From contig NC_082696.1 in assembly GCF_949987515.2 (NCBI RefSeq), positions 61,636,447 through 61,700,446 of the forward strand: a DNA stretch of 64,000 bases, given 5' to 3'. Shown piece after piece: positions 1-12,865 of this stretch. Position 1 is the first letter of the stretch; the number at the start of each line of letters is the position of its first letter. A program made the translations under genes and the position numbers. The notes beneath the pieces are model-generated. The model saw nothing but the letters and a program-made list of their open reading frames with translations, ran no database searches and was not told the origin of the DNA. The stretch is from Delphinus delphis (Eukaryota; Chordata; Mammalia; Artiodactyla; Delphinidae).

Positions 1-1470
1 AATAGTGTCTGAATAGTAAACTATCAAATCATTGCTATATATGTCAATCAATGAGTGATATATGAATGGTCATAAACTTGCAGATACAAGTCCCTATTTG
101 GTGTTTTCTTTAGGGAATTAAATGCCCATGTATAAAATGAAGTACACCTGGGTTCTCTTCTCCAAACAGCAATGTAGGGAAATTTTCCACCGATCATCTG
201 GTCTTCTAGTGGAAATTAACACCCTCTACATGAATTCCATTTCCCACATTGGAAAAACAGCTGGAAATAATTTCTAGCTTTTGTGACAGTTATTTGTTCT
301 AGAAATGTAGATAAAGATGATTAAAGAGAAATATATTCTGCTTATTTTATAACTTTGTGTTCTCAAACTTGTAAAAGCAAAGCAAGTCCTTCATTATATT
401 AGCAAGTGAATGAACTGTTCCTTATTCCAAATACAATCATTCATCAAATGAAAAAACTTACCTAGTTTGCTTTAAAATGTTGATACTATTTGTTTCTAAG
501 TATGAGTTTACATTTAAATATCAAAATACTAATCCAATTTTAAAATATTACTATTACAAACACTCATAAGCATCAAAGTAAAAGGAGGCAACTTGTAAAA
601 AGAGTTTCCTTTGGACTGACAACAAACGTGAAATCTATAGTTAATTTAGAAAGTGCAGTCTTTGAGAAAGAACCTATAATGAAACTTCAGCTTCAATTAT
701 ACATAGAACTGCAATTCTGTGTGTCTGGAATACAAGCCCTGAACTTGGATTTATGATTGCCATGTGCAATGTATTCCTTATACACCATTTTTTTCTTTTT
801 GCTCCGGTTTCATTTTTATGGACTGTCATATACTATATATGAACTCATTTTTACACTAAACCCCTTGGCAAACTCACCTCAGTATTTAAGGGATTGCCTG
901 TCTATTTGAGAACTTGGCTTAGAACAACAATGGGGCAAATGGTAGGAAGACGGCAAAAATCTGCTTTCTAGATTAACAGCCAATGAGCAGAAAATAGACA
1001 TGTACACACAAGTTAGGCTGAGCATCTAAAATAAGTTATGCTTAATTATAAACTATGTAAATCTCTAATTTGCATTGAACCATAGGTTTGGTTGAGCTTT
1101 CACGTCTGTGAAGCAAGAGGGATGCTGTGCGTGTCCAGTGCTGGGGAAGCCCTACACCCCAGGACTTCCTTTTCCTTTGAAAACTTTCACGGTGACATTA
1201 CCCAAGACTTGCCATGCATCCTTGATCATTTTGCTGCTTTCCTGAATTTGACTTTTTCAAATAACATCATTTTTCCTGATGGTTCACTAAATTGGGTTAA
1301 ATTCTCTCTGAATTCCTTAGGTTACAATCATACATGTGAGTGTTTACGTGATAGCCACATTTCCATCACCTGGAAACTAGTTTTCATGATAGCATAATGT
1401 ACTTGGTAAAAATATAACGTAAAATATGTAGAACTCGACTTATGGCCCCCCTACAAATAACGTTTCTCCC
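1..1470. other. Unannotated AT-rich sequence
   Basis: No gene, RNA or recognisable repeat seen. One open frame of about 100 codons (1092-1397, plus) opens with TTG rather than ATG and shows no family motif, so it is treated as chance. Confidence 0.6.
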
Positions 1471-1475
1471 ACAGT

Positions 1476-1835
1476 CTTCTTCATCTCAGCTGACGGCAAT
1501 AGTTCTTTCTCTCCAATATCACATTTAATTCATCCAAAAATTCTGTTGGCTCTGCTTTCAAAATACATACAGAATCTGCATACTTAATCATCACCCCAAT
1601 ACCGTTATCCTGAGCCAGGCCACCAGGAGATTTTGCCTGGGTTATTACATATCTTCCTAGCAGGTCTCCCTGTTCTCACCCTTGCCCTCAGAGTCTATCC
1701 ACAGCACAGCACCCTCTCACGTTCAAAAACATGTTACATTTTGTCACTCAGAAGGCCTTCTCACAAGTAAAGGAATACTAGGTCCTTTTAGCTGTATACT
1801 ACAATCATTCAAGGCTTTGCTCCAGTAAGGAAAAG
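1476..1835 (+). mobile_element. L2 (CR1-clade LINE) fragment, reverse-transcriptase C-terminal region
   Basis: The segment matches the recognisable sense-strand L2 stretch encoding the end of the reverse transcriptase. It has a run equivalent to 'ctgttggctctgctttcaaa', then a decayed form of the codons read as SRLDYCN in the family (ctgggttattacatatc), then 'ggtctccctgttctcaccc'. The frame is destroyed by indels and stops. The same family region occurs in the opposite orientation around 48.2-48.4 kb, contiguous with an L2 3' end, which supports the L2 assignment here. No coding capacity remains. Confidence 0.6.
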
Positions 1836-2229
1836 TTTAGCTATTTATCTAATATATATACAAATTACCATACAAAACCCAGGCTCTGTGTTTATAAACA
1901 CTGGCTAAGGCAGCTGACCTTTCTGAATTCATATTCAATTTCTACCAATTATTATCAACTATGATTTAAGAAATTTGATTAATATTTCCAAATATTAATA
2001 TTTTGATATGTAAAATGTGATCAAAACAATGCCATCCATACCATTTTATATGACTGTAATAATTTGTAAGTTTGGTATATCAGAGTCTAACCAGGAAAAA
2101 AAAAAACAACACTTAAAACATTTGTAACAGGGCACTTAATTCTGGGAATTAGTTACAAGGGTGATATGGATTTGGGGAAGTCATAAAGGGAGGATGAAAT
2201 AACCCAGAGATTAGCAATATCAGGAAGCT

Positions 2230-2600
2230 ACTGCACCCTTAGATTGGAGGGATGAAAGATGGTACTGCTAGAGAACAGAAGTCATCCTTTCAAAGCTGGA
2301 ACCACAACGGACCGATCAGAAACAAGATTGAACCACAGAGAGGCCACAGTTGAATACACTGCCCAGCACAGAGGAAGGTGAGAATAACTGTTTTTCCCTT
2401 CCCACTGCCCTCCCAAATCCCACCAGTGTCTTCATTGTTCAACGAAGCCAGAGCCAACTGACAAGGGATCCTGGGAGAGGCCCCGGAAGAGGCTCCATGA
2501 AGAATGGAGCAGGGGAAGAGAAAACAGATTGGGGGCAAGTGGGCTCAGGACTGGCACCATTTGTCACCAAAGGTCTTAAAATCAGCTGTGTAGTCTAGAA
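2230..2600. repeat. Possible ancient interspersed repeat, family not identified
   Basis: This segment is richer in G+C than its flanks and contains strings familiar from dispersed mammalian repeats ('ccctcccaaatcccaccagt', 'gaagccagagccaactgaca', 'gggatcctgggagaggc'). I cannot name the family. Frames of 82 codons on both strands here are by-products of this composition. Confidence 0.3.
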
Positions 2601-5600
2601 GATACTTAAGTGCTTATGCAGAGACTTTAAATGGCCATGGAGTAGAAAATACACTATCTAGGAGCACAGAGAAAAAGAAAGTTGCTATTATGGGCTGGGG
2701 ATAATAGATGTCAAAATTAACATTGACTTAAATGCCAAGGTAAATATTTCTAGTGGATCACTGATATGGGTCTATGCCTTTTATTACTTGTGTACCTTAT
2801 CTATATTATAAACATTTCAAATAAGAAGAGTACATATAACTGCCAACCAACGAAGGGTATCAGGAATCAAATTAAAAAAAAAAGTACAGTATTATTTGAG
2901 GTACTTTATTGATTTACAAATGTGAAGAAGCCATTGAGACATCTGAGTTATAAAAATGGAGACAAAATAAATAAAACAGCCTAAGTCTAGATGCAGAAAT
3001 GAAGAGCAAAGCTGCTCATCCTTGTGGACGCAAGGTGGCCACTCATTCTAATGCCTTTCATTCACGATCAGTGGGGACAATAAGTCCTGCAGGATCTTGA
3101 ATTGGTATCTATTCTGTTGACTAATATATATTTTCATATGCTAATGAAAATGAACTTGGAATGTTAAAACATATCTTATATTTTTGTTAATTATGAATCT
3201 CCTTGCATCATGATAATGTTGCATTTCCATTAAATAAGCTGAAAATTCAAGTACTGTGTTTGAAATATTTACAATGTCTAGTTTGGAAGTAAGCTCACCC
3301 TTGTAATACTACAATGACTTGGCTTTGCAGGTACCTCAGAGCAAAAAGACCAGTGAACCAGAATTCCTTTTACTGTGGTAACATAAAGCACAAGAGTCAT
3401 ACCCATCTCCCCAGACAATTATGAGGAAAGGAAAAGTCCTACTGCATAGAAACTCAGTGTCAGTGAAATTAGGAACAAAATGCTTGTATGTCTCCAAAGA
3501 AATTTTTGCATTGACCCATTTTCTGCCTTTATGGAGACAAGATCAGGTGGATCTCAAATGTTTTAGATTAGTTTGGATAACTTAATAGACATAGTCAGCT
3601 ATTATAATTAACAGTATTAGTTTAAAGCTCACAGAAGGAAAAATATGAAGCTAATGCTCTAGGTTAGAAATGAAGTTAAGAATAAAAAAGGAAATAAGTG
3701 TTAACTTAAGGCAGAACCAAAGCTCCAGCAGTGAGGTGGGGTCCTTTATTATTAAAGGTAAAGCCTTTTAAAAGTAAGGCTACACAAAGTATATGAATTT
3801 GGTCAAATTTGATTTTGTTAACATGAAGTTAAATTTCTTTGAGATTGCAATAGGGGTCCTGTCTACTATGTTTGTATCCTAAAGGATTAGAAATATGGCT
3901 TTATTTCTTCCTACACTAGTTGACTTGAAAGTCCTATGTTTTTGTCAAACAGCTCGCAAATGAACTTTGCAATAGTGTAAAGTGGAAGAGCAATTACCAC
4001 TGCTCACTTATTTTCAGTGAATATGCCCACATTTGTCTCCTTCAGGATTACATAGAAAGAACATTGACAAGTATATAACTCTTTTAACCTAAACTGCAAG
4101 GCATTATTATTGCTGACCTTTCCTTTATTGTTCTTTCTTGAAAATTATAAAAATAGTATTTGAATTTCTCAGTGCATTTAGTGTTGCCTAAATGAGAATA
4201 TATCATTCTGTGAAGTGTGAGGAAATTTCTAAAAAGTCAATCAGTTTATAGTTTTCAGGTAAAATGTGTCCCTTTTAAATTCCTTTCTAAACCTGTTTCC
4301 TCTGGAATATGTAATGTGAAGTGAAATTGCTTTGTACAAAGTGTCACTAATTATGTCACCATAACTGTATTATTTCATGTTTTATTGTATTCCTTAGATT
4401 TAAATGGTCTCTAATATGTTCAAAGTTAATATCTGATGAAAACTTGTTAATATGTAAATAGTTTGCTTAATGAAGTAGTTTCTACAGAAAATGGGAGTAT
4501 ATCATGTGATCATCTTTGAGTGAATAAAGAGAAAACCTCAAATGATTTTCTCTTTGGCCAGCTGCACTTTGCTACGTTCAGGACTTTAGATTTTTCAGGA
4601 GTTCACAAACATGACTGATGTGAATCTGAGTGTGTTTACAGTCTTCACATTTTCCTTTTTAATGTGATTTTTATTATATTGTGATTATCTTTTAGAGGCT
4701 TCAATTTATTGTCAGCCTGCATTTTTTTAATAGTAGGAAACTACTTCTTCTGAGATTACCAATAAAATATAAAAGATAATTTTATATTTTGCTTTATATG
4801 GATTCCAATTATTTAATTATTAAGGTGGTAATTTATCAGTAACTCATTAGAATAGTCCATGATTTTTAAGGAAGAATTATGATTTTAACAGGAAAATGCA
4901 AGAGAAATTTAAATTGTTTTCCATTGAAAAGGTGGAACATTGTGATTTAGAGCGGTTAAGCAGCCCAAGGAGAGAGAACTCTATTTATATAGCTAAGAGT
5001 GTAGTCATATGGTTCATAAGAATGATCTGAGCATCAGAAAGCATGAATCTCCTTGGACTCTGATTTGTTTATGTTGAGGTTCTTTTCAATCATGCTTCAT
5101 ATTTTGCTGTTAAAAATAAGTTGACTATTTTTTTAGTATCAAATGGCAAAATTTTTTCTCTTCATCCCTTACCTCATACATAGGCTGGGGAGGAAATAGA
5201 TGACGCTTGACTTATAAGTCTTTCTTTATTTTTACTTTTTCTTTTGGAGTACTTAATGGTTTCTGAAGAAAAAAAGAATAATCTAAAGGTCACCCCTTGC
5301 CTCTTTGTAACTAGTTAGGGCCTGAAATCTGAGGGTAACCATTTCTCTGACTTTCACAGTCGGTCCATTTTCTAGCATCTCCTTAGAATAGGGGCGTTCT
5401 TCTTATAAAGTGTAGTGATGCATCAGTAATACATTTACATTTTATATTTCTCAAGAATTTTCACTCAAAAATCCATAACAATATCTTAAATATACATGAA
5501 GAGCTTGACAAAAAAAGCCTGCTACTTTGAATAGTAATTTTCAAAGTGCTTTTTTGTACATTATTCCATTTGTTACTAAGAGTTATAGAACTTCTCATGA

Positions 5601-5944
5601 ATATAGATTAGAAAAGATGTACTTTACAGAGAAAGAAATTGAAAACTCAGTGAAGAATGTTTTTCCAAAATAAATGGAGTACTCTTAGAAATGTGTTGTT
5701 TTGATTTTGGATTGAAGACACTGCACCAGATACTTTACTAGGCCATAGCTCCCAGAAATCCCAGTGAAACTGACACTGCTTGCCAATAATGGGAATTCCC
5801 TCTCCATAGAATATTTTTGTCACCTGTGGAAACATTAACTTTCCTCTAGAATTCTACTATTGGAAATAATCTCTACATTTCCCACTGGATTCTTTCATCA
5901 TGGAGATTTTTATCTCCTTTTACAGGAATTAAGAATTATTCATA
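2601..5944. other. Unannotated AT-rich sequence
   Basis: About 3.3 kb with no supported gene or repeat. The composition is uniformly AT-rich with scattered A and T runs. Frames are short. Confidence 0.5.
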
Positions 5945-6066
5945 TACATGCTTCCCCTAGATTGTAAAGTCCAAGACCAGGATTGATTTATCTCTTGTTT
6001 TCCATAACAGCTAACAAACTGACTTTCATATTGTAGTGCTTAACATGTATTTGTTCATTTAATAAA
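5945..6066 (+). mobile_element. L2 3' end fragment
   Basis: Decayed copy of the L2 tail: 'ctagattgtaaagtccaaga' corresponds to the family's 'tagattgtaagctcc', and it ends with 'atgtatttgttcatttaata' corresponding to the terminal 'aataaatatttgttgaatga'. Only the 3' terminus is recognisable. Confidence 0.5.
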
Positions 6067-7296
6067 ATAGGTCACTATGATTTTGAACATCTCTAAGAAA
6101 GGAAACTAATGTGAGACTTTGGATGAAACAAACATAGCAAAACATAAAGGAACTACCAAAAATCTAGTAAGAAATGTTTTACTAAGTTCTCTAACAATCT
6201 ATGCAAATAGATCAGTATCTAAACTGAAAGAAGTTTGTGGGAATATAAGTTAAACAGTTACAATAAGAACCCATGAAAAAGTCTTTAAGGACTTGAATTT
6301 AAGTCCTTATTAAAGGCCAGATGGAAAATTTACATTTAACTTGTGCAGTGGGTGATGTGAGGTGTGACATTTTGTGGAAGTTGGGTGACTTCATTTGTAC
6401 TGCAGAATCTACAGAGAATAGAAATATTCCTGTGATATGTTCATTCCATTAAAAAAAAATGGAATGAGTGAAAAATGACTCTACATGACATACCGACAGC
6501 TCTTAAGGCAAAACAACACGCTAGAACCAGTGTGAAATCCTCCTAATTTAGGTACTTTTGGTGATGGGAGTTTGGAGTGAAGTAGCATATCGTTACATTT
6601 ACTTATGCCTTGTAAGTCATTTTTTAAAAATTCAGTACCTTTAAAGTAGAAATATTAACTTTTTTGACTCTTAAAATAATAAACAGGCAATCTTCTATCC
6701 TTGAGGATTTTTGTCTCTAGCAAGAAGATAAAGGGGCTGATCGTACTGCTTCTGCCATAGTCATACATATTCCTAAGATTTCTTAATCATAACCTTATGG
6801 TTTATACAGGTTACATATGTGAAAATGTTTCTGAGTATTTCACTTTCACCCTGGATGACTGCATAATGATTGAGTTACAGCATTATGTAGTAATCTAGTC
6901 TCATTTAAATCAAGTAAATCAGACAAATTATCCATGCCCTAAGCAAAGGCAAACATACATCTAAAAGTCTAAAATAATTTAAAGTTTGGCACTATAGATA
7001 TTCCACAGTATTAATTCAAAATTTCTTCTAGTCTTTCAAATAGATCCCTTTGTTCCAATGAACCTTAATGGTTAGTATATTTGTTTGGGAAATTTTCAAT
7101 GAAATCTGGGGATTTAAAAATACTTAGTGTAGTTAAAAAACATACTATCTTTTTATGGAAACTTTATAATACATTGTAGCTCAGGAATGTTAAACTTTAC
7201 TATTCATTTGATGTCACAAACATCAGTACATTCAAGAGTTCATATATTTATTATAATCAGAGAGATTAGAAGCCCTTAGGTGCCTTTTTGCAAATG
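6067..7296. other. Unannotated AT-rich sequence
   Basis: No gene or recognisable element seen. Confidence 0.5.
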
Positions 7297-7319
7297 TCTC
7301 TCTCTCTCTCTCTCTCTCT
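7297..7319. repeat. (TC)n microsatellite
   Basis: Uninterrupted 23-base run of alternating T and C. Confidence 0.95.
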
Positions 7320-9839
7320 GAAGTTCAGAGGTTTTTAAGGCACTTCATTATTCACATGACATTATTACAATAGTTCTTAAATATTCCAAAAAACAATATT
7401 GATAACATTGAGAGGCATCTGGTCATAAGCAGATGTCTTTTAGGTAACTTAATTCACGTGTCGAGAATCCTCAGAGAAGGCCAACATGTGATTCACATCT
7501 AAAGGCTTTCCTAAATATCTGGTAAAAATTGACATAAAGATTACCATTTATATGAAACAAGTGTTTACTATTTTAAACATTATAGTTGACACGCCATTTA
7601 AAAAGCATGGTAGAACAAAAGCGTTTAAAAACCTGTTAGTATTTTAAAACTATGTGGCATTAAATCAAGACAGTCTTTCTAGCAGTTTGGTATTCATTCA
7701 TGTCAGTTATCTCAAAAGATGTGTAATCTGTAGTTTATGTATTTTATACATAATTTAAGTTAAATAATTTGAATTAATTTGCAATCACTAGCACTGAACA
7801 AAAATAGTTTACATTGACTTAAATATATATTGATGGTACATAGTTATTTGTATCTACATATAATTATGATTTTAAGTGTTTGATATGGCTCCTTCATCTG
7901 ACAAATTAATTTATTAATATTCAAAGTAAAGAGTATGAAACACGAAATTTTAAACAAGGCATTGAAAAATCATGGATTTTTTAACTTTCTTTAGGGGGTT
8001 ATTAGTACAAAACAAAGTAATCCAGAGATCTTTTTAACACATCAGACTGCTAGACAAATACCAATCGTTGCTGGGATACCAGCAAGTGATAGGGAGCTCA
8101 CTACCTGACAAAATATTCTACTTCATTACTGCATAGCTTTAAGATTAGAAATATTAATCTTATGTTAATATTATGTTAATTAATCTTATGTTAAATGAAA
8201 TTGCAAAGATATTTTCATGCAGAGATGACGTGGCTATAAAAATTACAGTTGCATTACTTCTTCTTGATATTATTACAGTTAAGTGCCAGGTACCAGGTCA
8301 AATAATCATGGATCTTTGATGGGTACGGGCCCTTGAGATTTTTCTTTACTGCACGGCCTAAAGTTCTAATGTGCACGTGAAATCTCCCAAAGTGGAAAAT
8401 GGAATGTGGCATTTATTAGAATTTGTCTGACCCAAAGTCACCGTTAGTAGACCTTCTTCCACAAAATAGCAGTTGGGGGAATACTAGGAAAGAGGGTTGC
8501 TCAGTTCCCGGAGCCCCTTGTTCCTGTCCACTTGTTTCCCTCAAGACTGGAGATGCATTTAGGCCAGTACCAGTATGTCTGGGGTGGGTGGCTGTGTAGG
8601 CTATCAGCCAGCATCGTCCCAGTTGCCAGATGCCCATTCTGATTGGCTGTTTTAAGAAGGCACTGTGATGCCTTACTGGTTCTTATATATTTTCAATACT
8701 TTTTATGAATATCCTTAGTGTCTTAACCCAAATATGCAAGACAAGTAAGGAAGGAGTATAAAAGAGATATTTGGAGGAAGAAAAAACATACTCCTAATGG
8801 CTCTCTTCTCTTGCCACATTCAGAAACAAATTAGCCATCTCTTTTTCTGTGTTGATAAGAATATATTGTTTGAAAAGGTCTTACTGGTGAGAGCTGTTGT
8901 TGAATTAAGACAAAAATGTAAACTATATAATGAGGATAATGCCATGCATTTTTTTAACTTTTTAAAAATTTTATGTGGAATTTCTAGCAAGAAAATATGA
9001 AGTGAGCTAAATAGGTTTTACTCAATATTATACGATCCTTACAATTAGTTTATTTAAAGTATTTACTTGCTAAGAGTAATGCTTTAACAGATTTTATGAT
9101 AAAACGCTTATTTCATTTTAAAATAGAAACTGAATACTAGCAAGATTATTATTCATCAAAGTAAACATAAAGGTACTGACCCTGAAAAGGCTTATTTTAC
9201 GAATGTACATTTGTAATTATTTGGTTTAAAAAGTTCATTCCAGTAAGCAAAGTAGGGAGTTAATAGGTCCCATTTGTAAATAGGTGACATAACTTATTGT
9301 AGTGTTCAATTATCTCTGGTCCATGAATTGTTCAATTATGCAAGCACTCATCTGCCCTAATAAATACTCATTAAGGTGTGCATCTGTGCCAAAAATACAC
9401 ATTTTCTGTAGTTTTACTATGTATGAACACAGTAAACTCCAGAGAAAAGATGGACAGCACCAATAAAACCTCTGGAATCTAGATATAATTTGAAAAAATT
9501 AGATGCCCATTAAAGAGCAATAAAATAGGTTTGTTTAGAAAAATGCATTAAATTATCTTGTTAGGTACATTCCCTGATCGGAGAGTAATAAATGAAGTCT
9601 CACATTAATATCCAAGCCCTATTTTTTTTTTAAAGGAGAAATGGTCAAGGGTGAAAGAAAGAAGAATATCACTCAAGTCATAAAGTTAGAATAATAAATA
9701 GCACACAGGCTCGCCCTATAAGTTCTTCAAACTCTGAAAAAAGGAGAGTTCATGCATCTCATTCAAACTTCAAAGCTACTTTCTCCTTTTTATGTTTAAA
9801 CCAAAGCTTTCAAGAATGGAGGCCAGGTTTCCTTTACAA
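7320..9839. other. Unannotated sequence, possible CR1/L3 trace
   Basis: Mostly AT-rich unique sequence. Near 8085-8120 the string 'agggagctcactacctgaca' resembles a motif in ancient CR1/L3-type LINEs, but the match is too short to annotate as an element. Short frames only. Confidence 0.35.
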
Positions 9840-10420
9840 TTTAAAATTCAAAGAGGACCACTTTGAAATTTAATAGAGCAGTGTTTGCTAAAGTAAACAT
9901 TTTAGTCACAGTGACAGCAGATGCCTCCGTGCGTCCGCAGCCTTTTCTGTAAGTATTAAAGCAGTGCTTCAAACTATTGGAATGTCTCTTCCCTAACAGC
10001 CATTCAAGAAAGATATAGATTTCACGGACTGCAGCATCCTCCTTCTCCAAACAAAATGCACCTTTAGCATAAAGCAATTTTGAGACTTGGAAATTTCTGA
10101 TGACACTTTCTAAAGGTGCGCTTTAGAAAAAAGCTAACAGGAACACTGAAAATGGGGATCCCAGGTTCCTGTTAAAGGTTTTTACTGCCACCACCCTCAT
10201 CCGCAACCATATGGGCCTGGCGAAAAAGGCCTCGGGAAGGAAGAGAGAGAAGTGGGTTAGACAAGCACTTATGGTGATCAACACGTGGTGTGAGAAGCCT
10301 TTTGTATTACCATAAAGTGGGTTACTAACACCGCTTGGTTGGTGTAAGGCGCTGTTTCTTTTACGATGCATACCAAATCCAATTACGGAGAAAGAAGGGT
10401 GGAAATTCTCTTCTTATTGA
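9840..10420. other. CpG-enriched unique segment, possible conserved non-coding element
   Basis: About a dozen CpG dinucleotides fall between roughly 9929 and 10400 ('ccgtgcgtccgcag', 'tccgcaacc', 'ggcgaaaaaggcctcggg', 'acacgtgg', 'caccgc', 'ggcgctg', 'tacgatg'), well above the neighbouring kilobases. I see no repeat family. Two minus-strand frames of about 80 codons lie in it but show no protein motif and no splice context. It could be a distal regulatory element or simply a slowly decaying old repeat. No function is claimed. Confidence 0.3.
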
Positions 10421-11919
10421 GAGCTAAACCAGCTTACTAAACCATGTAATTTTTTTCCAGTAAGCCTAGGACATAAACATGTATATGTAATAAAAGTCTT
10501 TTCTCCATGCATTGACAACTACATGTTATCATTTTTTTCATTCTTGCTATTTACTTGTTGTTTTAAAACATTCAATTATATGTCATTCAGAATATTTTTA
10601 GATGGATCAAGAAATTGCAAAATTAATGAGAGAAGAACTTGGAAATTCAGTGGTCTATAAAATGCATTCGAAAAATGTTATTGCTCTAATTTCGATTAGT
10701 TTGTTTTTCAGGGTCTTTATCCATATACTGTATTAGTCCAAATCAATTTGCTAATTTATAAAACTTTAATAGATTTTTTTCAAACCGTAATTAGAATTTC
10801 TCTTATTTTTATTATATCAAGCTAAAATATATTTTGATAATGTCCTGTAAAAATACTATATTTAGAAGTACATGTGTAGTATACTATCCATATGTTTACT
10901 GACAGCCTATAAATAGGAATAGGAAAAACCTCTTTTGGATTTAAATTCAATTTTAAAAAGACAAATAAAAATAATTTTCATAATTTTTCATGTTAGTTGC
11001 ATAATCCTAACTTCTCAGTTATAAATATACATTGATCTCTAGAAATGTTAACTCCTTTCAATCCATGATATGTTTAAATACATTGTATGTAATGACATAT
11101 GAACTTTTCTTCAAATGAAATTCAATTTAAAGAAAAAAAAACAAGAAAGGAGCCATATTTCTAAACACGCAAGAGGCAAATTCAAATGCATTCTTCTGTT
11201 TGTTGTGCTATCAGTTGAATATGTTTTTTCCCCTAGCACAATAATTGTAGCATTGCAGTTTTCTGGCAACAAATGGCTGCTGGGGGGTCACCAAATGTCT
11301 CTGATTTGCTACAGCGTTTAAGCTTCCACAGAAACTGTTTACTGCTTCATATACACTGAACGCCAGGAATGTTATCCTTTAAATCATGCCTAGCTGCTAA
11401 TTAATGGATGTATAAATGTCTAACAGCCAAGTCTTTAAAGCAGAGCCATGAGTGAGTACAGCAGACATTCTGCATATAACTAAAACAGGCTTCTGATGAA
11501 CCATAAACTCTGATTTTTCTACATAGCTATTGTCATGCTGTGTATCTAACCAGACTGAAGTACATTTGAGAAATTTGCTTTAAAGCCATCTGAAACTGAA
11601 ATTATATTAGTAGTACCAGAAGGGTTCAGCCGTGCATTATTAGGTTACAGGGCTACATTTCTGTCTCTTCTGTGTTTCTCTTGGATGTCTACATTTTGGA
11701 AGCAAAACAAAGGCTCAGGATTCTGAATTGAATGCCCAGATCTGACATCATGTCATTGTGAGATTTTTGTCACCATAATTTTTGCACTTCCTTTTCTAAA
11801 AGAAATAGAAATTACTTTCAAAATATTTCTCTTATGTCTTTTTTTTTTTCCTTGATATGTTCAGGCATGATTGGCTGTAACACAACAGTCTAACGGAATC
11901 ACCTAGGAAATTTTTACTG
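10421..11919. other. Unannotated unique sequence
   Basis: No gene or repeat recognised. At 11397-11406 there is a homeodomain-type core 'ctaattaatg' inside non-repetitive sequence, which is not evidence of function by itself. Confidence 0.45.
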
Positions 11920-12160
11920 TATTTTGCATTTATTGAGCATACACACTACGTGTCTGGCACCACAGGAAACACTTTTACATGCATTGTTTCGTGTAGCCTT
12001 AAAAACGACGCTCCCCGCTACAGGGAAGTTTTAATTAATCTTGAGTATCCAGATGAGAGTCAGCGGGTTAGGAAATTAGAAATTTGCTCTGGGTTTCCCA
12101 GCTGGCTAAGAGCGATCAGAACAGTAAGCAAACTAAGCATTGGCTGACACCAGGTCCTTT
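11920..12160 (+). mobile_element. MIR SINE
   Basis: The segment follows the MIR order: 'gcatttattgagcat', a decayed 'tgtgccaggcactg' (ctggcaccacaggaaacac), 'ttttacatgcattgtttcgt', then the 3' portion. It is a tRNA-derived ancient mammalian SINE, well diverged. A 65-codon frame over it is incidental. Confidence 0.7.
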
Positions 12161-12539
12161 AGCCAGGAGGTTCTATATATCACTCTCCCATTAGTCTTGA
12201 CTTTACATGTTATGTCGATATTTTACCAAGTTTTTACATCACAACCAGAAAAACTGCTAGAACAGAAAGAGAAAATCACTCCAGCCTAGGAAAGTAAGGG
12301 ACAGAACACGATTAAGCCAACAATAAAGAATGGCAGAAGAAACAAATCCAAGGAGATGACTCCAACTTTCCAAAGTGGTGCCAGGAATCTTGATTACCCT
12401 CTTATTTTATGGATTATCTTCAAATTCAGACAGTGATAGAAAGGTAAATTAAATGTAATAGACAAAATCTAGAGTGCCACTGTCTACCTACTGAAGCGTG
12501 ACGGGAGAACAGACTCTGAGATCATTATACAGGGGGTAA

Positions 12540-12692
12540 AACTCCACCTCTAACATTTCTTAATTATTTGCCCCTAGGAAAGTTCATTGGCCTCTCAGAG
12601 CCTTGGTCTCCTTATCCTTCAAACAAAGCTTCTAAAATTATTGTGGAAATTACATAACCGTATATCTGCTGAATAAATGAAATGAATGAATA
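12540..12692 (-). mobile_element. MIR SINE, antisense
   Basis: Reads as the reverse-complement MIR core: 'ggcctctcagagccttggtc' (family 'cctctctgagcctcagtttcc'), 'tccttatccttcaaacaaag', then 'gaataaatgaaatgaatgaa' at the far end. Confidence 0.6.
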
Positions 12693-12697
12693 ATCTA

Positions 12698-12865
12698 GAA
12701 TCAAAAACTCTGATTTCGGGTCTAGCTCTGCCACGGGTTAGTGATGTGATTTCAAGCAAGTTACTTAAGTGCTCTTTCTCCAACTGCAGAAAGGCTTACT
12801 AATGCTCACTTTATAGGTTGCTGTAAGGATTCAGTAACATAATATTTGCGAAGTATTCCATAAAA
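12698..12865 (-). mobile_element. MIR SINE, antisense, second of two adjacent copies
   Basis: Clear antisense MIR: 'gggtctagctctgccacggg', 'caagcaagttacttaagtgc', 'ataggttgctgtaaggattc'. It lies directly after another antisense MIR in the same orientation, so the pair may be a tandem or two independent insertions. Confidence 0.75.

Noticed and set aside
1092..1397. 101-codon open frame on the plus strand
   Set aside because: It begins at TTG with no motif and no supporting context.
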